Shown here: positions 7,570-15,070 of the stretch, piece after piece
How the letters are laid out: each line of letters begins with the position of its first letter
Position numbering within the stretch: position 1 is the first letter of the stretch
Source: Deltaproteobacteria bacterium
GTDB lineage: Bacteria > Desulfobacterota > Desulfuromonadia > Desulfuromonadales > BM103
Reading direction: 5' to 3'
DNA: 19,770 nucleotides
NCBI GenBank assembly: GCA_019313105.1
Contig: JAFDBW010000084.1
Coordinates: 1 to 19,770, forward strand
The notes under the pieces: model-generated
The model's database searches: none
What the model was told of the DNA's origin: nothing
Seen by the model: the letters and a program-made list of their open reading frames with translations, nothing else
Translations under genes and position numbers: made by a program

Positions 7570-8873
7570 CAGAACTTCACCCGTGCACCAATGGAGCCGA
7601 CGTTGATGTCGCTGACATTGGGATCATCATCGGTGTCGAGAGAGAAATTGCGGTACTGGAAATACACTTGCGTGGCCCAATCATCAAAATTCTGCACGAC
7701 GGCAACGCCGAAGGTATCGCCTTCATAGTCATCCGCAGCGATATTTTCCGAGTGACCATAGTCTAGTCCGAAGGCCGTTTTGCCGAAACTGTTCAATGAG
7801 GTCAGCCAGCCGATCTTGCCCCAAAGGTTGTAAGGATCGGTCTGGTTGTCTGCATCCTTGGTGCCGGCGGAGAAGGTGACGTTCAACCCGGTCGCTTCGT
7901 GCAGGACCGAAAAGGAGCCGTCGTACTGGTAGTCAGCATTCGGAAGACCTTTTCCTGGATCTTCATCTTCATTAATATAGGCAACTGCTGCAGCAGCCGC
8001 TGCTTTCAAGCCATAGCCATCACCGCCCCATCTCAGTGCTGTGTCCCAGCGCCGATCACTGATCACCGAACCGGACAGGCCGAAGCCATGGAAATTGGGT
8101 GTGTCGTAGCGCAGGCGGCTCTTGCGGCTCAGACCGTCGAAGTCCTTGAATGCGCCAGCTACGGTGATATCTGTCAGCTCATCATCACCCGATTGGCGGA
8201 AAAACAAGCCGCCGACAATATCGGCAGTACTTGCATACTGGATCAAGTCCGTGCCGGACAGGTCGACCTCGGCAGTACCGTTGGAAGAGGTATCCCCCTT
8301 GCCGAGATAGAGCATGCCGTAGCGCTTGCTTGTCAAGGTGAGTTCCGCATAACGCTGATCGGTAAAATCGCCACTTTCCTGGCTATCCTGGCTTACATCG
8401 CCCGATTCGTTCGGCGCGAAAGCGACTTCCAGCTTGCCGCCCAGGGTCAGGTCTTCATCGACTAACGCGGTGCCGACGAAACGCACCTTGGTGTTGCTGG
8501 CGTCGGAATCGACGAAGTAAGCATCGGTCTTGTCACCGTCGTCAGCAATACTCAATGCCCGGTTGATCTGACCTGAAATCGCCAGCTTCACCTTCTCCTC
8601 TCCGGATGTGACAACCTTGGCCGGCGGGGCCGCAGCGGGGCCCTGCCCGGTACTGGTGACCGCCGGCTGCTGGATCTGTTGCTGCTTGAGCTGGTTGACC
8701 TCTTCCTGCAACGACTCCAGTTGCTTTTGCTGAGCACTGATCAGGTTCTCGAGGCGCTGGAGGGTTTCCGAATCGACCGTCACCGGTGCCGATGACGCGA
8801 CGGGGGCGTAAAAGCCCTGCAGGGCAAAGATCAGACCGGCCAGTAAAATCAATAACTTGTGTTTAGACAACAT
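7569..8873 (-). CDS. Outer-membrane porin with N-terminal coiled coil
   Basis: A 434-residue outer-membrane beta-barrel protein. Residues 1-29 are a signal peptide (hydrophobic LLILLAGLIFAL, cleavage near ASSA). Residues about 36-67 form a coiled coil rich in Leu and Gln (LQRLENLISAQQKQLESLQE). A Pro/Ala-rich linker is followed by about 330 residues of alternating aromatic and polar strands. The chain ends GARVKF, the terminal Phe expected for recognition by the barrel-assembly machinery. The ATG at 8873 follows a strong AAAGGAGG site. The layout (coiled coil, linker, barrel) is common in trimeric porins of proteobacteria; pore selectivity cannot be told. It heads the lipoprotein-EamA-efflux gene run, so it could supply the outer-membrane route for uptake or leakage of the exported solutes. 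Confidence 0.88.
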   Translation of the reverse strand: MLSKHKLLILLAGLIFALQGFYAPVASSAPVTVDSETLQRLENLISAQQKQLESLQEEVNQLKQQQIQQPAVTSTGQGPAAAPPAKVVTSGEEKVKLAISGQINRALSIADDGDKTDAYFVDSDASNTKVRFVGTALVDEDLTLGGKLEVAFAPNESGDVSQDSQESGDFTDQRYAELTLTSKRYGMLYLGKGDTSSNGTAEVDLSGTDLIQYASTADIVGGLFFRQSGDDELTDITVAGAFKDFDGLSRKSRLRYDTPNFHGFGLSGSVISDRRWDTALRWGGDGYGLKAAAAAAVAYINEDEDPGKGLPNADYQYDGSFSVLHEATGLNVTFSAGTKDADNQTDPYNLWGKIGWLTSLNSFGKTAFGLDYGHSENIAADDYEGDTFGVAVVQNFDDWATQVYFQYRNFSLDTDDDPNVSDINVGSIGARVKF

Positions 8874-9257
8874 GTTTTACCTCCTTTGAAAAAATGCTGC
8901 TCAGATGAGGATGCTCACCATCGCAAAGGCTGGGAGAACTCATGTAACAGGTAACAGGAAAATCCTGTTTATCGTTAACGGGCGCCTCGATGATGGCCGC
9001 CTGCGCATTGACCCGGGCGCGGACAGGCAGCAGTGCCACATACGTAAAACCGGCATTGAGTGCCTCACACGGGAGAACGATGATCGCACCAGTGAGTAAA
9101 GCGGCGCAATCTAGTTGGCCAGACACTACCCGTTATAACACCCAACAATAGTTTTCATCTCATCATCCTGCACTCTATTTCCCGGTTTTTATGGTGGCGC
9201 GAAGACAACCCGGACACGACAATTACAAAAAATGATTTTTTCATCGGCCGGCAGCGA
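8874..9257 (-). promoter_or_regulatory. 384-bp upstream region of the porin gene, no clear gene
   Basis: This stretch lies between the unknown membrane protein and the porin. It holds the porin ribosome site (AAAGGAGG just before 8873) and presumably a promoter, but I could not find a convincing -35/-10 pair. A TATAAC near the distal end lacks a matching -35. The open frame at 8863-9126 begins with GTG, has no ribosome site I trust and overlaps the porin start, so it is not called. Confidence 0.4.
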
Positions 9258-9914
9258 CTACCACCAGAACGGTTGAACCAATTTTGCCAGAGTGAGCTTG
9301 ATAATTCCCGATGCCCCTGCCGTTGCCTGCGCTTCCACCAGCGCGGAGTAGGCACCGATCCAGGCCGCTCCGAACAGTAGAACCAGGTAGCCGCCCCCGA
9401 GCAGCCTGTTGCTTGAGGGGGGAAAGGGTGAACGCAGCAGAGAAACTACTGGCCCCACGTAGGTGGTAGCAAACCATGCCGCACCACCGACGACTACGAT
9501 GGCACCCTGCAGGACGGCAATCTCCGGAGCACTTTCGGGAAGTCTACTGGCAAAATTTTCGAGAGTCCGGATCAACGGCACGAAGAAACCGGTCGCCGTA
9601 TGGGCCAGGCCCAGGTACATCAGCAAATCCCCGGCCACCAGTGACCAGTGGTTACAGACGCCGACTTCGTCAAGAGCGCAGGAGGAGATGAAGGCGACCA
9701 TCGCGATCAGGGAAAGGGCCATCGACATGAAGAGAGCCATATCGGCCCCGAGATGCACATTATGGTCGATGCCGGGCACGTTCATGCCGCCGGAAAGACG
9801 GTTGAGAAAAACCATCTGGAACGAAACGATCGCAATATTGAAACCGATCAACGTCAAACGGGAGCGCATTACGTTGACTGCAACGCGAACCGATTTAGAG
9901 TCAACAGGCATCAT
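9258..9914 (-). CDS. Unrecognised polytopic membrane protein
   Basis: A 218-residue protein with about five hydrophobic segments (near residues 20-38, 58-79, 91-114, 133-160 and 170-192) and no domain I can name. The loop between segments two and three carries two cysteines (C79 and C87, in SSCALDEVGVC) and acidic residues. His residues cluster near 51-54 (HNVH). The first segment follows a basic stretch (VRVAVNVMRSRL). The ATG at 9914 has GGAGAAAT just upstream. It lies about 190 bases downstream of the AspT-family exchanger, in the same direction. It may therefore belong to the glutamate decarboxylase cluster, although hairpins separate the two. It could be a transporter accessory or an integral stress protein; no function is assigned. 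Confidence 0.75.
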   Translation of the reverse strand: MMPVDSKSVRVAVNVMRSRLTLIGFNIAIVSFQMVFLNRLSGGMNVPGIDHNVHLGADMALFMSMALSLIAMVAFISSCALDEVGVCNHWSLVAGDLLMYLGLAHTATGFFVPLIRTLENFASRLPESAPEIAVLQGAIVVVGGAAWFATTYVGPVVSLLRSPFPPSSNRLLGGGYLVLLFGAAWIGAYSALVEAQATAGASGIIKLTLAKLVQPFWW

Positions 9915-9980
9915 ATTTCTCCGGAATCTTAAATCCTACAAAGTTGTTTTTATGCTGCCTGGCGGACCTGGCCACCGCAC

Positions 9981-9996
9981 CCCGGCCATGGCCGGG
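9981..9996. repeat. Perfect 16-bp GC palindrome
   Basis: The palindrome cccggccatggccggg lies in the spacer between the AspT-family gene and the unknown membrane protein, about ten bases from the larger hairpin at 10007-10036. No T-run is attached. It may be part of a structured intercistronic RNA or a protein-binding site; the sequence alone does not decide. Confidence 0.5.
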
Positions 9997-10006
9997 AAAG
10001 GGGCCA

Positions 10007-10036
10007 GGCCCGACCGGCAGCATTGCCGGTCGGGCC
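10007..10036 (-). terminator. Strong 13-bp hairpin after the AspT-family gene
   Basis: A perfect GC-rich stem (10007-10019 with 10024-10036) and a GCAT loop lie about 67 bases downstream of the AspT-family stop codon. On the minus strand it is followed only by a short mixed C/T stretch, not by a proper U-run. It may act as a transcript 3' end, an RNA-stabilising structure or a weak terminator between the exchanger and the next gene. Confidence 0.5.
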
Positions 10037-10102
10037 GTGAGTTAAAGGGCGAGCCTGGGTTCATGCAAATTTGCACGCTGAGTTCGTGGCTTTTCCAAAT
10101 GG

Positions 10103-11986
10103 TCAGGAAAAAACCATGGCTATATAGCCGAGGATCAGCACAAGTGCGGATGTGACCGCATACGGCACAGGGTAACCCACCGCCGCGATAGCGCTCTTGG
10201 ATGAGTCCTGAATCCCGTTCAAGCCGGGCGTACTGTTTCGTCCACCGGCACAGGCCCCCGCCAGGATAACCGGATTCATCTTGCGGACATAATAGCCGTA
10301 GAGCCAGGCGATAAAGGGAGGCAGCAACGCCCCCATCAGGCCGAGTATGGCGATCCAGATCACCACTGTGCCCTTGAACGATGTCAGGATCTTGGGACCG
10401 ACACTCGCCGCCAGCACGGCGACGAACAGACTCAAACCGATATCGTTAAGGAAGGAACGGGCGCCTTCGCTGGTCGGGCCGCCCAAGTTCGGGTTGCGGG
10501 TGCGCAGCCAGGACGCCAGGATTCCCATCAGCATGCAACCTGCCGAGGTCCCCAGGGCAAAGGGAATACCGCCGAGCGTGACGCTGGCGTGACCAATGAT
10601 GTAGCCGACGGTCAGGGCAACCGCCATGAACCTGACTTCAGTATAGGCGCTTTCGACAATCGGCACCGCATTGAGACCTTCGGCCGCCCTCTCCACGCAC
10701 CAGGTCGGACCGGCCAGGCGCAGCACATCACCTTTCTCCACCACCGTATTCGGTTTATGCGGGATGGCGACCCCGGCACGGAACAGCGACTTCAGATGCA
10801 CGCCGAAACCGATTTCGCGGCCCAGCTCTTCGAGGGTTTTGCCGGCATATTCCTTCTTGCCCATGACAACATCGGCAACCGTGATATCGACCTGCCTGGC
10901 CCGAGGCTCGTCGACCTCGGTGCCAACCAGTTCGGTGCCTTTACTGATCAGAGCTCCGTACTGGCCCATGATGCCGATAATATCACCCATCTGCAGAGTC
11001 GGGTTCTCCTTCGCCTCGATCACCTCGTCACCGCGAACCACCATGAGGATCGCGGCATGCGGATACTTGTGGAAGAGATCATTGATCGACTGTCCCACCA
11101 GTTCCTCATGCTCAACCTTGTAGGAACGGATCTGCTTGCCGGTAAAACCGAGGATCGAGGCCCCCGCAGTGCCCGGCAGCGCACCGCCATCCTCGCCACT
11201 GTCGAAAGAGGCTTCCGCTGCCTTGGCCTCGGCGACAGGGTCCCTGCCGAACATCCCTGGCAGGTACTTGATCAGCAGGATAATGAAGATTGACGACAGC
11301 ACATAGCTGATCGCATAACCCGCGGCCATGTTGGCACCGACAACATCAGCGGTCATGCCTTCAGGCGGGGTAAAAGCGCCACTGCTGATCGCCGACTGGG
11401 CAACCCCCATGACGGCGGTGATGGTGTAACTCCCCGAGATGATCCCGGCTGCATAGCCTGGATCCATGCCGATCAACTTGCAGCCAAAAAAGACAATCAC
11501 GAAATTCGCCACGGCAACGATTATGCCAATGACGAGAAAATCCAAACCACCCCGTGCCAGACCGGAGAAGAACTGCGGCCCGACCCGCATACCGAGAGCA
11601 TACATGAACATCATCAGAAAGATATCCTGGACCAGGCCGGGGATTTCGTAAGTGATACCGAACCCTGCGCTGGAGACCAGAGCGATGGCAATACCTACCA
11701 CGAGGGTCCCTGCCGTGGTGCCGAGGTTGATACCGCCGACCGTGATGCGCCCGAGCGGATAACCCAGGGCCAGGGCGAGAAACAGGTAGGCAAAAGGATT
11801 TTGGGCAAAATAATTGAAGATCGATCCGATCACACCGTATGACGGCTCAGCTGCGGCGTTAGCGGCCAGCGTAGAGCCGACAGCCAAAAGTGCCAGAATC
11901 GTCAGAACGGCAAACGCGATGAACGCCCGCGAGCAGTGAATCTTAGATCCTTCATGACCAAGAGTCGGGACTTTTTTTCGCAACAT
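10103..11986 (-). CDS. AspT/YidE-family exchanger (putative amino-acid antiporter)
   Basis: A 627-residue member of the aspartate-alanine antiporter family. It has an N-terminal membrane half (about residues 20-265), two central RCK/TrkA-C-like cytoplasmic domains (about 285-365 and 370-450) and a C-terminal membrane half (about 450-627). The membrane halves carry family-like pieces such as GISYEIPGL-type and GITYEIPGLVQDIFLMMFMY in the first half and CAGGRNSTPGLNGIQ in the second. It is longer than AspT because of an extra N-terminal hydrophobic leader. The ATG at 11986 follows AAGGAG. It lies 81 bases after the glutamate decarboxylase gene. AspT swaps aspartate for alanine to drive decarboxylation; by analogy this protein may exchange glutamate for GABA. 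That substrate is inferred from context only. Confidence 0.9.
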   Translation of the reverse strand: MLRKKVPTLGHEGSKIHCSRAFIAFAVLTILALLAVGSTLAANAAAEPSYGVIGSIFNYFAQNPFAYLFLALALGYPLGRITVGGINLGTTAGTLVVGIAIALVSSAGFGITYEIPGLVQDIFLMMFMYALGMRVGPQFFSGLARGGLDFLVIGIIVAVANFVIVFFGCKLIGMDPGYAAGIISGSYTITAVMGVAQSAISSGAFTPPEGMTADVVGANMAAGYAISYVLSSIFIILLIKYLPGMFGRDPVAEAKAAEASFDSGEDGGALPGTAGASILGFTGKQIRSYKVEHEELVGQSINDLFHKYPHAAILMVVRGDEVIEAKENPTLQMGDIIGIMGQYGALISKGTELVGTEVDEPRARQVDITVADVVMGKKEYAGKTLEELGREIGFGVHLKSLFRAGVAIPHKPNTVVEKGDVLRLAGPTWCVERAAEGLNAVPIVESAYTEVRFMAVALTVGYIIGHASVTLGGIPFALGTSAGCMLMGILASWLRTRNPNLGGPTSEGARSFLNDIGLSLFVAVLAASVGPKILTSFKGTVVIWIAILGLMGALLPPFIAWLYGYYVRKMNPVILAGACAGGRNSTPGLNGIQDSSKSAIAAVGYPVPYAVTSALVLILGYIAMVFS

Positions 11987-12010
11987 TGCTGAAAGTCTCC
12001 TTTCCGAGAA

Positions 12011-12054
12011 GATTCCGGGGACAAGCGCATCAGCGCCCGAGTGTCCCCGGAATC
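12011..12054 (-). promoter_or_regulatory. Large hairpin between gadB and the AspT-family gene
   Basis: A perfect 13-bp outer stem (12011-12023 with 12042-12054) encloses a small GCGC/GCGC inner stem (12025-12028 with 12033-12036). It starts 14 bases after the gadB stop and ends about 24 bases before the exchanger start. On the minus strand it is followed by TTCTCGG rather than a U-run, so it is more likely an attenuator or mRNA-stabilising element that sets the gadB-to-exchanger ratio than a full terminator. That role is inferred. Confidence 0.6.
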
Positions 12055-12067
12055 CATTTGATACTGG

Positions 12068-13432
12068 TTAGCACTTGGCCGGCGAGTTATGGTGCACGTC
12101 GTGCAATTCGGGCGGCGTCGCATTACCGCCATGCTCTTCGAGAAACTCACAGGCACTCTCGATATCGGCTGCCAGAAGTTCGGCAACATTGGTGTTCATA
12201 TGCGGTCGGACCACGATTCTCAGACTGTTGATCTCCTGCGCATTGGGAGGCATCGAGTAGGCTGAGAGGATCCAGCCGCGCTCGCGGACCTTGTTGGAGA
12301 TGTCGAACTCGTTGTACTTGGTGATCGACTTGTCGAGGGTCAGCGCCACCACCGGAATCCGCTGTGTTTCATTCATGATCTGGAATTTACCTGTTGCCAC
12401 TAAACGGTCACGCAGGTACTCGGCATGCTTTAGGGTTTCCTTCATGATCCGGGTGTAACCCTCGCGCCCCAATCGCAGCATCTGGTAATACTGCACCAGC
12501 ACCGTCGCCGAACTCTTGCTGAAGTTGAGGGTCGCGGTCGCCGCCTCGCCGCCAAGGTAGTTGACGTAGAACACCAGATCTTCATTGAACACCTTGCGGT
12601 CCCGAAAAACGACCCAGCCCAGCCCGGGAGGTACCAGGCCAAACTTGTGTCCCGAGGCATTGATCGATTGAACCCGCGGCAAACGGAAATCCCACTCGTA
12701 GTCGGGATAGAGGAAGGGATTGACGAAACCACCGGAGGCGCCGTCGATGTGCATCGGAATCGAGATGCCGGTCTTCTTTTCGTACTCGTCGAGCCAGTCA
12801 TGGATCTCCTGGATGTCATCATCTTCACCGGTAAAGGTCTGCCCGGCGATGGCGACCACACAGATGGTGTTCTCATCGACGTACTCGTCGAGATGTTCTG
12901 CGGTCAGCCGGTAGTTGCCCGGCTTCAGTGGCACGATGCGCGGCTCGACCTCGAAATATTTGAGGAACTTCTTCCAGACAATCTGCACGTTGCCGCCGGT
13001 CACCATGTTCGGCTTGCTGGCATCCTTGCCGGCTTTTTGCCGCGCCTCACGCCAGTTCCATTTGTGCGCCAAACCACCCAGCATGGCGGCCTCGGAAGAA
13101 CCGATGCAGGCCGCGCCGTAAGGCGTAGCATCTTTAGGGCCATTCCAGAGATCGTGCAGCCACCTGACACATTTGGCTTCCGTGTCCTTGGTATGGGGAT
13201 ACATGTCCGGATCGGCGAAGTTGCGGAAGGAACCGTCGGCAAAGATCTCGCGCGCTTCAGGTTCCATAAAGGTGGTGACAAACGAAGACAGGTTGAGCAT
13301 CGGGTTGGCGTCGGTCCAGCACTCGCTCTTTACCAGCGCCTTCGCCGCACGTGCATCCATCATGTCTTCGGGGAAGGTTTCAGGAATGTGAACGTTGAAC
13401 TGTTCGTATGGTGTTAGCTTGCTTTTGGGCAT
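12068..13432 (-). CDS. gadB: Glutamate decarboxylase (PLP enzyme)
   Basis: A 454-residue pyridoxal-phosphate decarboxylase, close to the 466 residues of E. coli GadB. It converts glutamate to GABA and CO2 and consumes a proton. Visible motifs are IGSSEA (near residue 110), the cofactor-contact motif MHIDGASGG (near 228), DFRLPRVQSINASGHKFG with the Schiff-base Lys at about 263, and the family stretch LRLGREGYT. The start chosen is ATG at 13432 (MPKSKLTPYEQ), six bases after AGGAGA; an ATG five codons upstream has no room for a ribosome site. The C-terminus (HHNSPAKC) differs from the E. coli tail, whose His closes the active site at neutral pH, though a His pair is present. It pairs with the AspT-family exchanger downstream, suggesting acid resistance or energy gain. 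Confidence 0.96.
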   Translation of the reverse strand: MPKSKLTPYEQFNVHIPETFPEDMMDARAAKALVKSECWTDANPMLNLSSFVTTFMEPEAREIFADGSFRNFADPDMYPHTKDTEAKCVRWLHDLWNGPKDATPYGAACIGSSEAAMLGGLAHKWNWREARQKAGKDASKPNMVTGGNVQIVWKKFLKYFEVEPRIVPLKPGNYRLTAEHLDEYVDENTICVVAIAGQTFTGEDDDIQEIHDWLDEYEKKTGISIPMHIDGASGGFVNPFLYPDYEWDFRLPRVQSINASGHKFGLVPPGLGWVVFRDRKVFNEDLVFYVNYLGGEAATATLNFSKSSATVLVQYYQMLRLGREGYTRIMKETLKHAEYLRDRLVATGKFQIMNETQRIPVVALTLDKSITKYNEFDISNKVRERGWILSAYSMPPNAQEINSLRIVVRPHMNTNVAELLAADIESACEFLEEHGGNATPPELHDVHHNSPAKC

Positions 13433-14027
13433 GTCAACTCTCCTCATCTTGTTTGAATTAGTGAAATTTATTGCGAAGAATTTACCAAAGGTAGCTCACA
13501 TGGAACTTAGGAGTGTTTGGTGCGATATTTACCTCCTTATTTCGTTGAGTTGAATTCTCGACCAGCAGTAAGTGAGTCACAGTTACTTAAAGCGTTTCCA
13601 GGGTAAAAAATTTGACATAAACGGCGAATTCAGTAATTTCAAGTATAAGACTTCAGTGATCAATGACAATCCCTATTTATTAGGTATTTTTTTGGGGGGG
13701 GGAGGGGGATTTCTTAGCCTCCGGGAAGAATCTAGGAACCATTTAAATATGTTCTTTCATAATTTTCGACATTTAGATGCTGTCGTTTACACCCTGCGCC
13801 ACAATCCATACTTACTGTGCAGGATCAGCTCTCAGAATAAACCTACCTTAAATTTTTGTTATTTCAAGAGCTCCTTTAGGGGTCGTTGTGAAGAACAACT
13901 GACGGTCGGTATTTGATCAGGGTCAGTGACTGATCTGCAATATTGATCACAAAGATGAAAAAACACGCGACTTCGGAGAAGATTTCCAAGAATATTGGAA
14001 TATCAAATCTGGGGGAATCTAAGTAAA
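13433..14027. other. 595-bp AT-richer region without a convincing gene
   Basis: This region contains the gadB leader, a consensus-like AGGAGG (minus strand, 13531-13537) not followed by a standard start codon, and the homopolymer run at 13687-13708. One plus-strand frame (13572-13916) stays open for 114 codons. Its product is low-complexity around the G-run and matches no family I know, and no ribosome site precedes it. Base composition is unlike the flanking genes, which is compatible with foreign or decayed DNA. Confidence 0.5.
13687..13708 (+). repeat. T7-G9-A-G5 homopolymer run
   Basis: Seven T, nine G, one A and five G follow directly on one another in an AT-rich non-coding zone. Such runs are prone to slippage, and the G tracts could contribute to a four-stranded structure. 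No gene start is placed so that a length change would clearly switch it. Confidence 0.9.
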
Positions 14028-14546
14028 TTATCGCAATAATGTCTGATCCGTGTTGAGCGGCGCTTTTTCCCCCGGCCAGAGTAAAACGGCAAACACCGCC
14101 AGCGCGGTGCCGATACACGATTCACTGAACCGCAGTGCAGCATTAAGAATCGGAGTTATTGTCGGGTTGAGGCTTGCCGTCACCATAATCACGGCGACTG
14201 TGATCGATGCCAGGCGTGCATGATCGGGAATCCGTACAACATGACAGAGTAGCACTGTCGCGAATATAGATGCGGCCATGCCGTAAGGACTGAATGGCAG
14301 CACCGTGAGATAAGCAGCGCTGATGATCGACCCGATAGCCGTTCCGAGGACCCGGAGCGAAGCCGATGACCAGGCCGCGTGTCGCGTTGCCTGGAGCACC
14401 ACGATTCCCGAAATCGCCGACCAAAGCCCCCCGATGCCTGCCGTGGCACCATGAAACAAGCCGGTGGTATAAAATCCGACGATATACGAAGCGAGTGCTA
14501 CCAGCGCCACCATGATCGCAATACGTAGAGCATTATAACTCATCAT
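14028..14546 (-). CDS. FUSC_2/ArAE_1-like membrane protein
   Basis: A 172-residue protein made almost entirely of five or six transmembrane segments. It opens NALRIAIMVALVALASYIVG. The segment HAAWSSASLRVLGTAIGSII resembles the start of the aromatic-acid-exporter/FUSC_2 (DUF939-like) family, where a similar R-x-x-G-T-x-x-G motif is conserved. It corresponds to one membrane half of an AaeB-type pump without the soluble domain. The ATG at 14546 follows GGAGGG eight bases upstream, and a good sigma70-like promoter lies at 14611-14639. It appears monocistronic. It could be a stand-alone half-size exporter; the substrate is unknown. Confidence 0.82.
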   Translation of the reverse strand: MMSYNALRIAIMVALVALASYIVGFYTTGLFHGATAGIGGLWSAISGIVVLQATRHAAWSSASLRVLGTAIGSIISAAYLTVLPFSPYGMAASIFATVLLCHVVRIPDHARLASITVAVIMVTASLNPTITPILNAALRFSESCIGTALAVFAVLLWPGEKAPLNTDQTLLR

Positions 14547-14610
14547 CGGCAGATCCCTCCAAGATTACGAATCCGTATGTGCCGAGTGCCCCGTCAGAAT
14601 ACTCTCAGGA

Positions 14611-14639
14611 ATTCTATAGGCAAAGTCTTCAATTGCCAA
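14611..14639 (-). promoter_or_regulatory. Sigma70-type promoter of the FUSC_2-like gene
   Basis: On the minus strand TTGGCA (14634-14639) is separated by 17 bases from TAGAAT (14611-14616); each hexamer matches consensus at five of six positions. Transcription would begin near 14604, leaving a leader of about 58 bases before the ATG at 14546. Confidence 0.5.
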
Positions 14640-14775
14640 GCGCCGCGACGCAAAAACATGCTGCCATACGTTCCTTCCAGACTGTATGTCGCCAGACTTT
14701 TGCCCGCGGTAACTGGCAAGATTTCAGAAGCAGAGGTCAATATCAATAACGAACCATCACAAAACGTCACAGACG

Positions 14776-14804
14776 AAAAAAGCAGTTAGCGAAATCCGCT
14801 AACT
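14776..14804 (-). terminator. Intrinsic terminator downstream of the tRNA
   Basis: On the minus strand a perfect 8-bp stem (14797-14804 with 14784-14791) with a five-base loop is followed, after two bases, by six T residues (14776-14781). It begins 12 bases after the tRNA 3' end and so fits as the tRNA terminator. Confidence 0.75.
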
Positions 14805-14816
14805 CTTTGAAATCTC

Positions 14817-14888
14817 TGGCACGCGATAGAGGATTCGAACCTCTGTGTCTCCGGAGGGCAGCGTACTATCCAGCTGAGCTAATCGCGC
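14817..14888 (-). tRNA. Degenerate tRNA-Arg (CCG), probably a pseudo-tRNA
   Basis: The minus strand reads as a tRNA of 72 bases including an encoded CCA. The acceptor stem is intact (seven pairs, one G-U), and the T arm is perfect (AGAGG, TTCGAAT, CCTCT). The loop CTCCGGA gives anticodon CCG, and the D loop AGCTGGATA is typical of tRNA-Arg. However, the D stem (GCTC against GTAC) and anticodon stem (CTGCC against GACAC) each have two mismatches. About five bases of the variable loop are missing compared with a normal tRNA-Arg(CCG). It is therefore either non-functional or a remnant, perhaps left by recombination at an integration site. An intact terminator follows. Confidence 0.7.
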
Positions 14889-15070
14889 ACAGGACGGTAC
14901 TAATACTCTATCCTTCAAGAGCCGCTGGTTCTGTCCGAGCTATCACGCCAAGAAGGTGGATATCATAGGTCTGTTAAAGATTTCCACCACGGGATTTCGG
15001 GGCTTGGCAAAAGCTAAAGAGAACTCTCTCAATAAAGATTAGGTCTGAACTTCAGTTTTTGATGATCTCA

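Noticed and set aside
8863..9126. Minus-strand frame of 87 codons upstream of the porin
   Set aside because: It has a GTG start without a clear ribosome site, overlaps the porin start in another frame, and the product resembles no family. It is more likely untranslated leader.
9227..9241. A6/T6 inverted repeat after the unknown membrane protein
   Set aside because: The stem is purely A-T and too weak to call a terminator.
13473..13486. Sigma54-like GG-N10-GC spacing upstream of gadB
   Set aside because: The spacing and position would fit, but only the core dinucleotides and a few flanking bases match, which occurs often by chance. No activator site was found.
13572..13916. Plus-strand frame of 114 codons in the AT-rich zone
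   Set aside because: It crosses the homopolymer run (giving a poly-Gly stretch), lacks a ribosome site and resembles no protein family.
14577..14789. Plus-strand frame of 70 codons upstream of the tRNA terminator
   Set aside because: No ribosome site or family match, and it overlaps the promoter of the divergent FUSC_2-like gene and the terminator stem.
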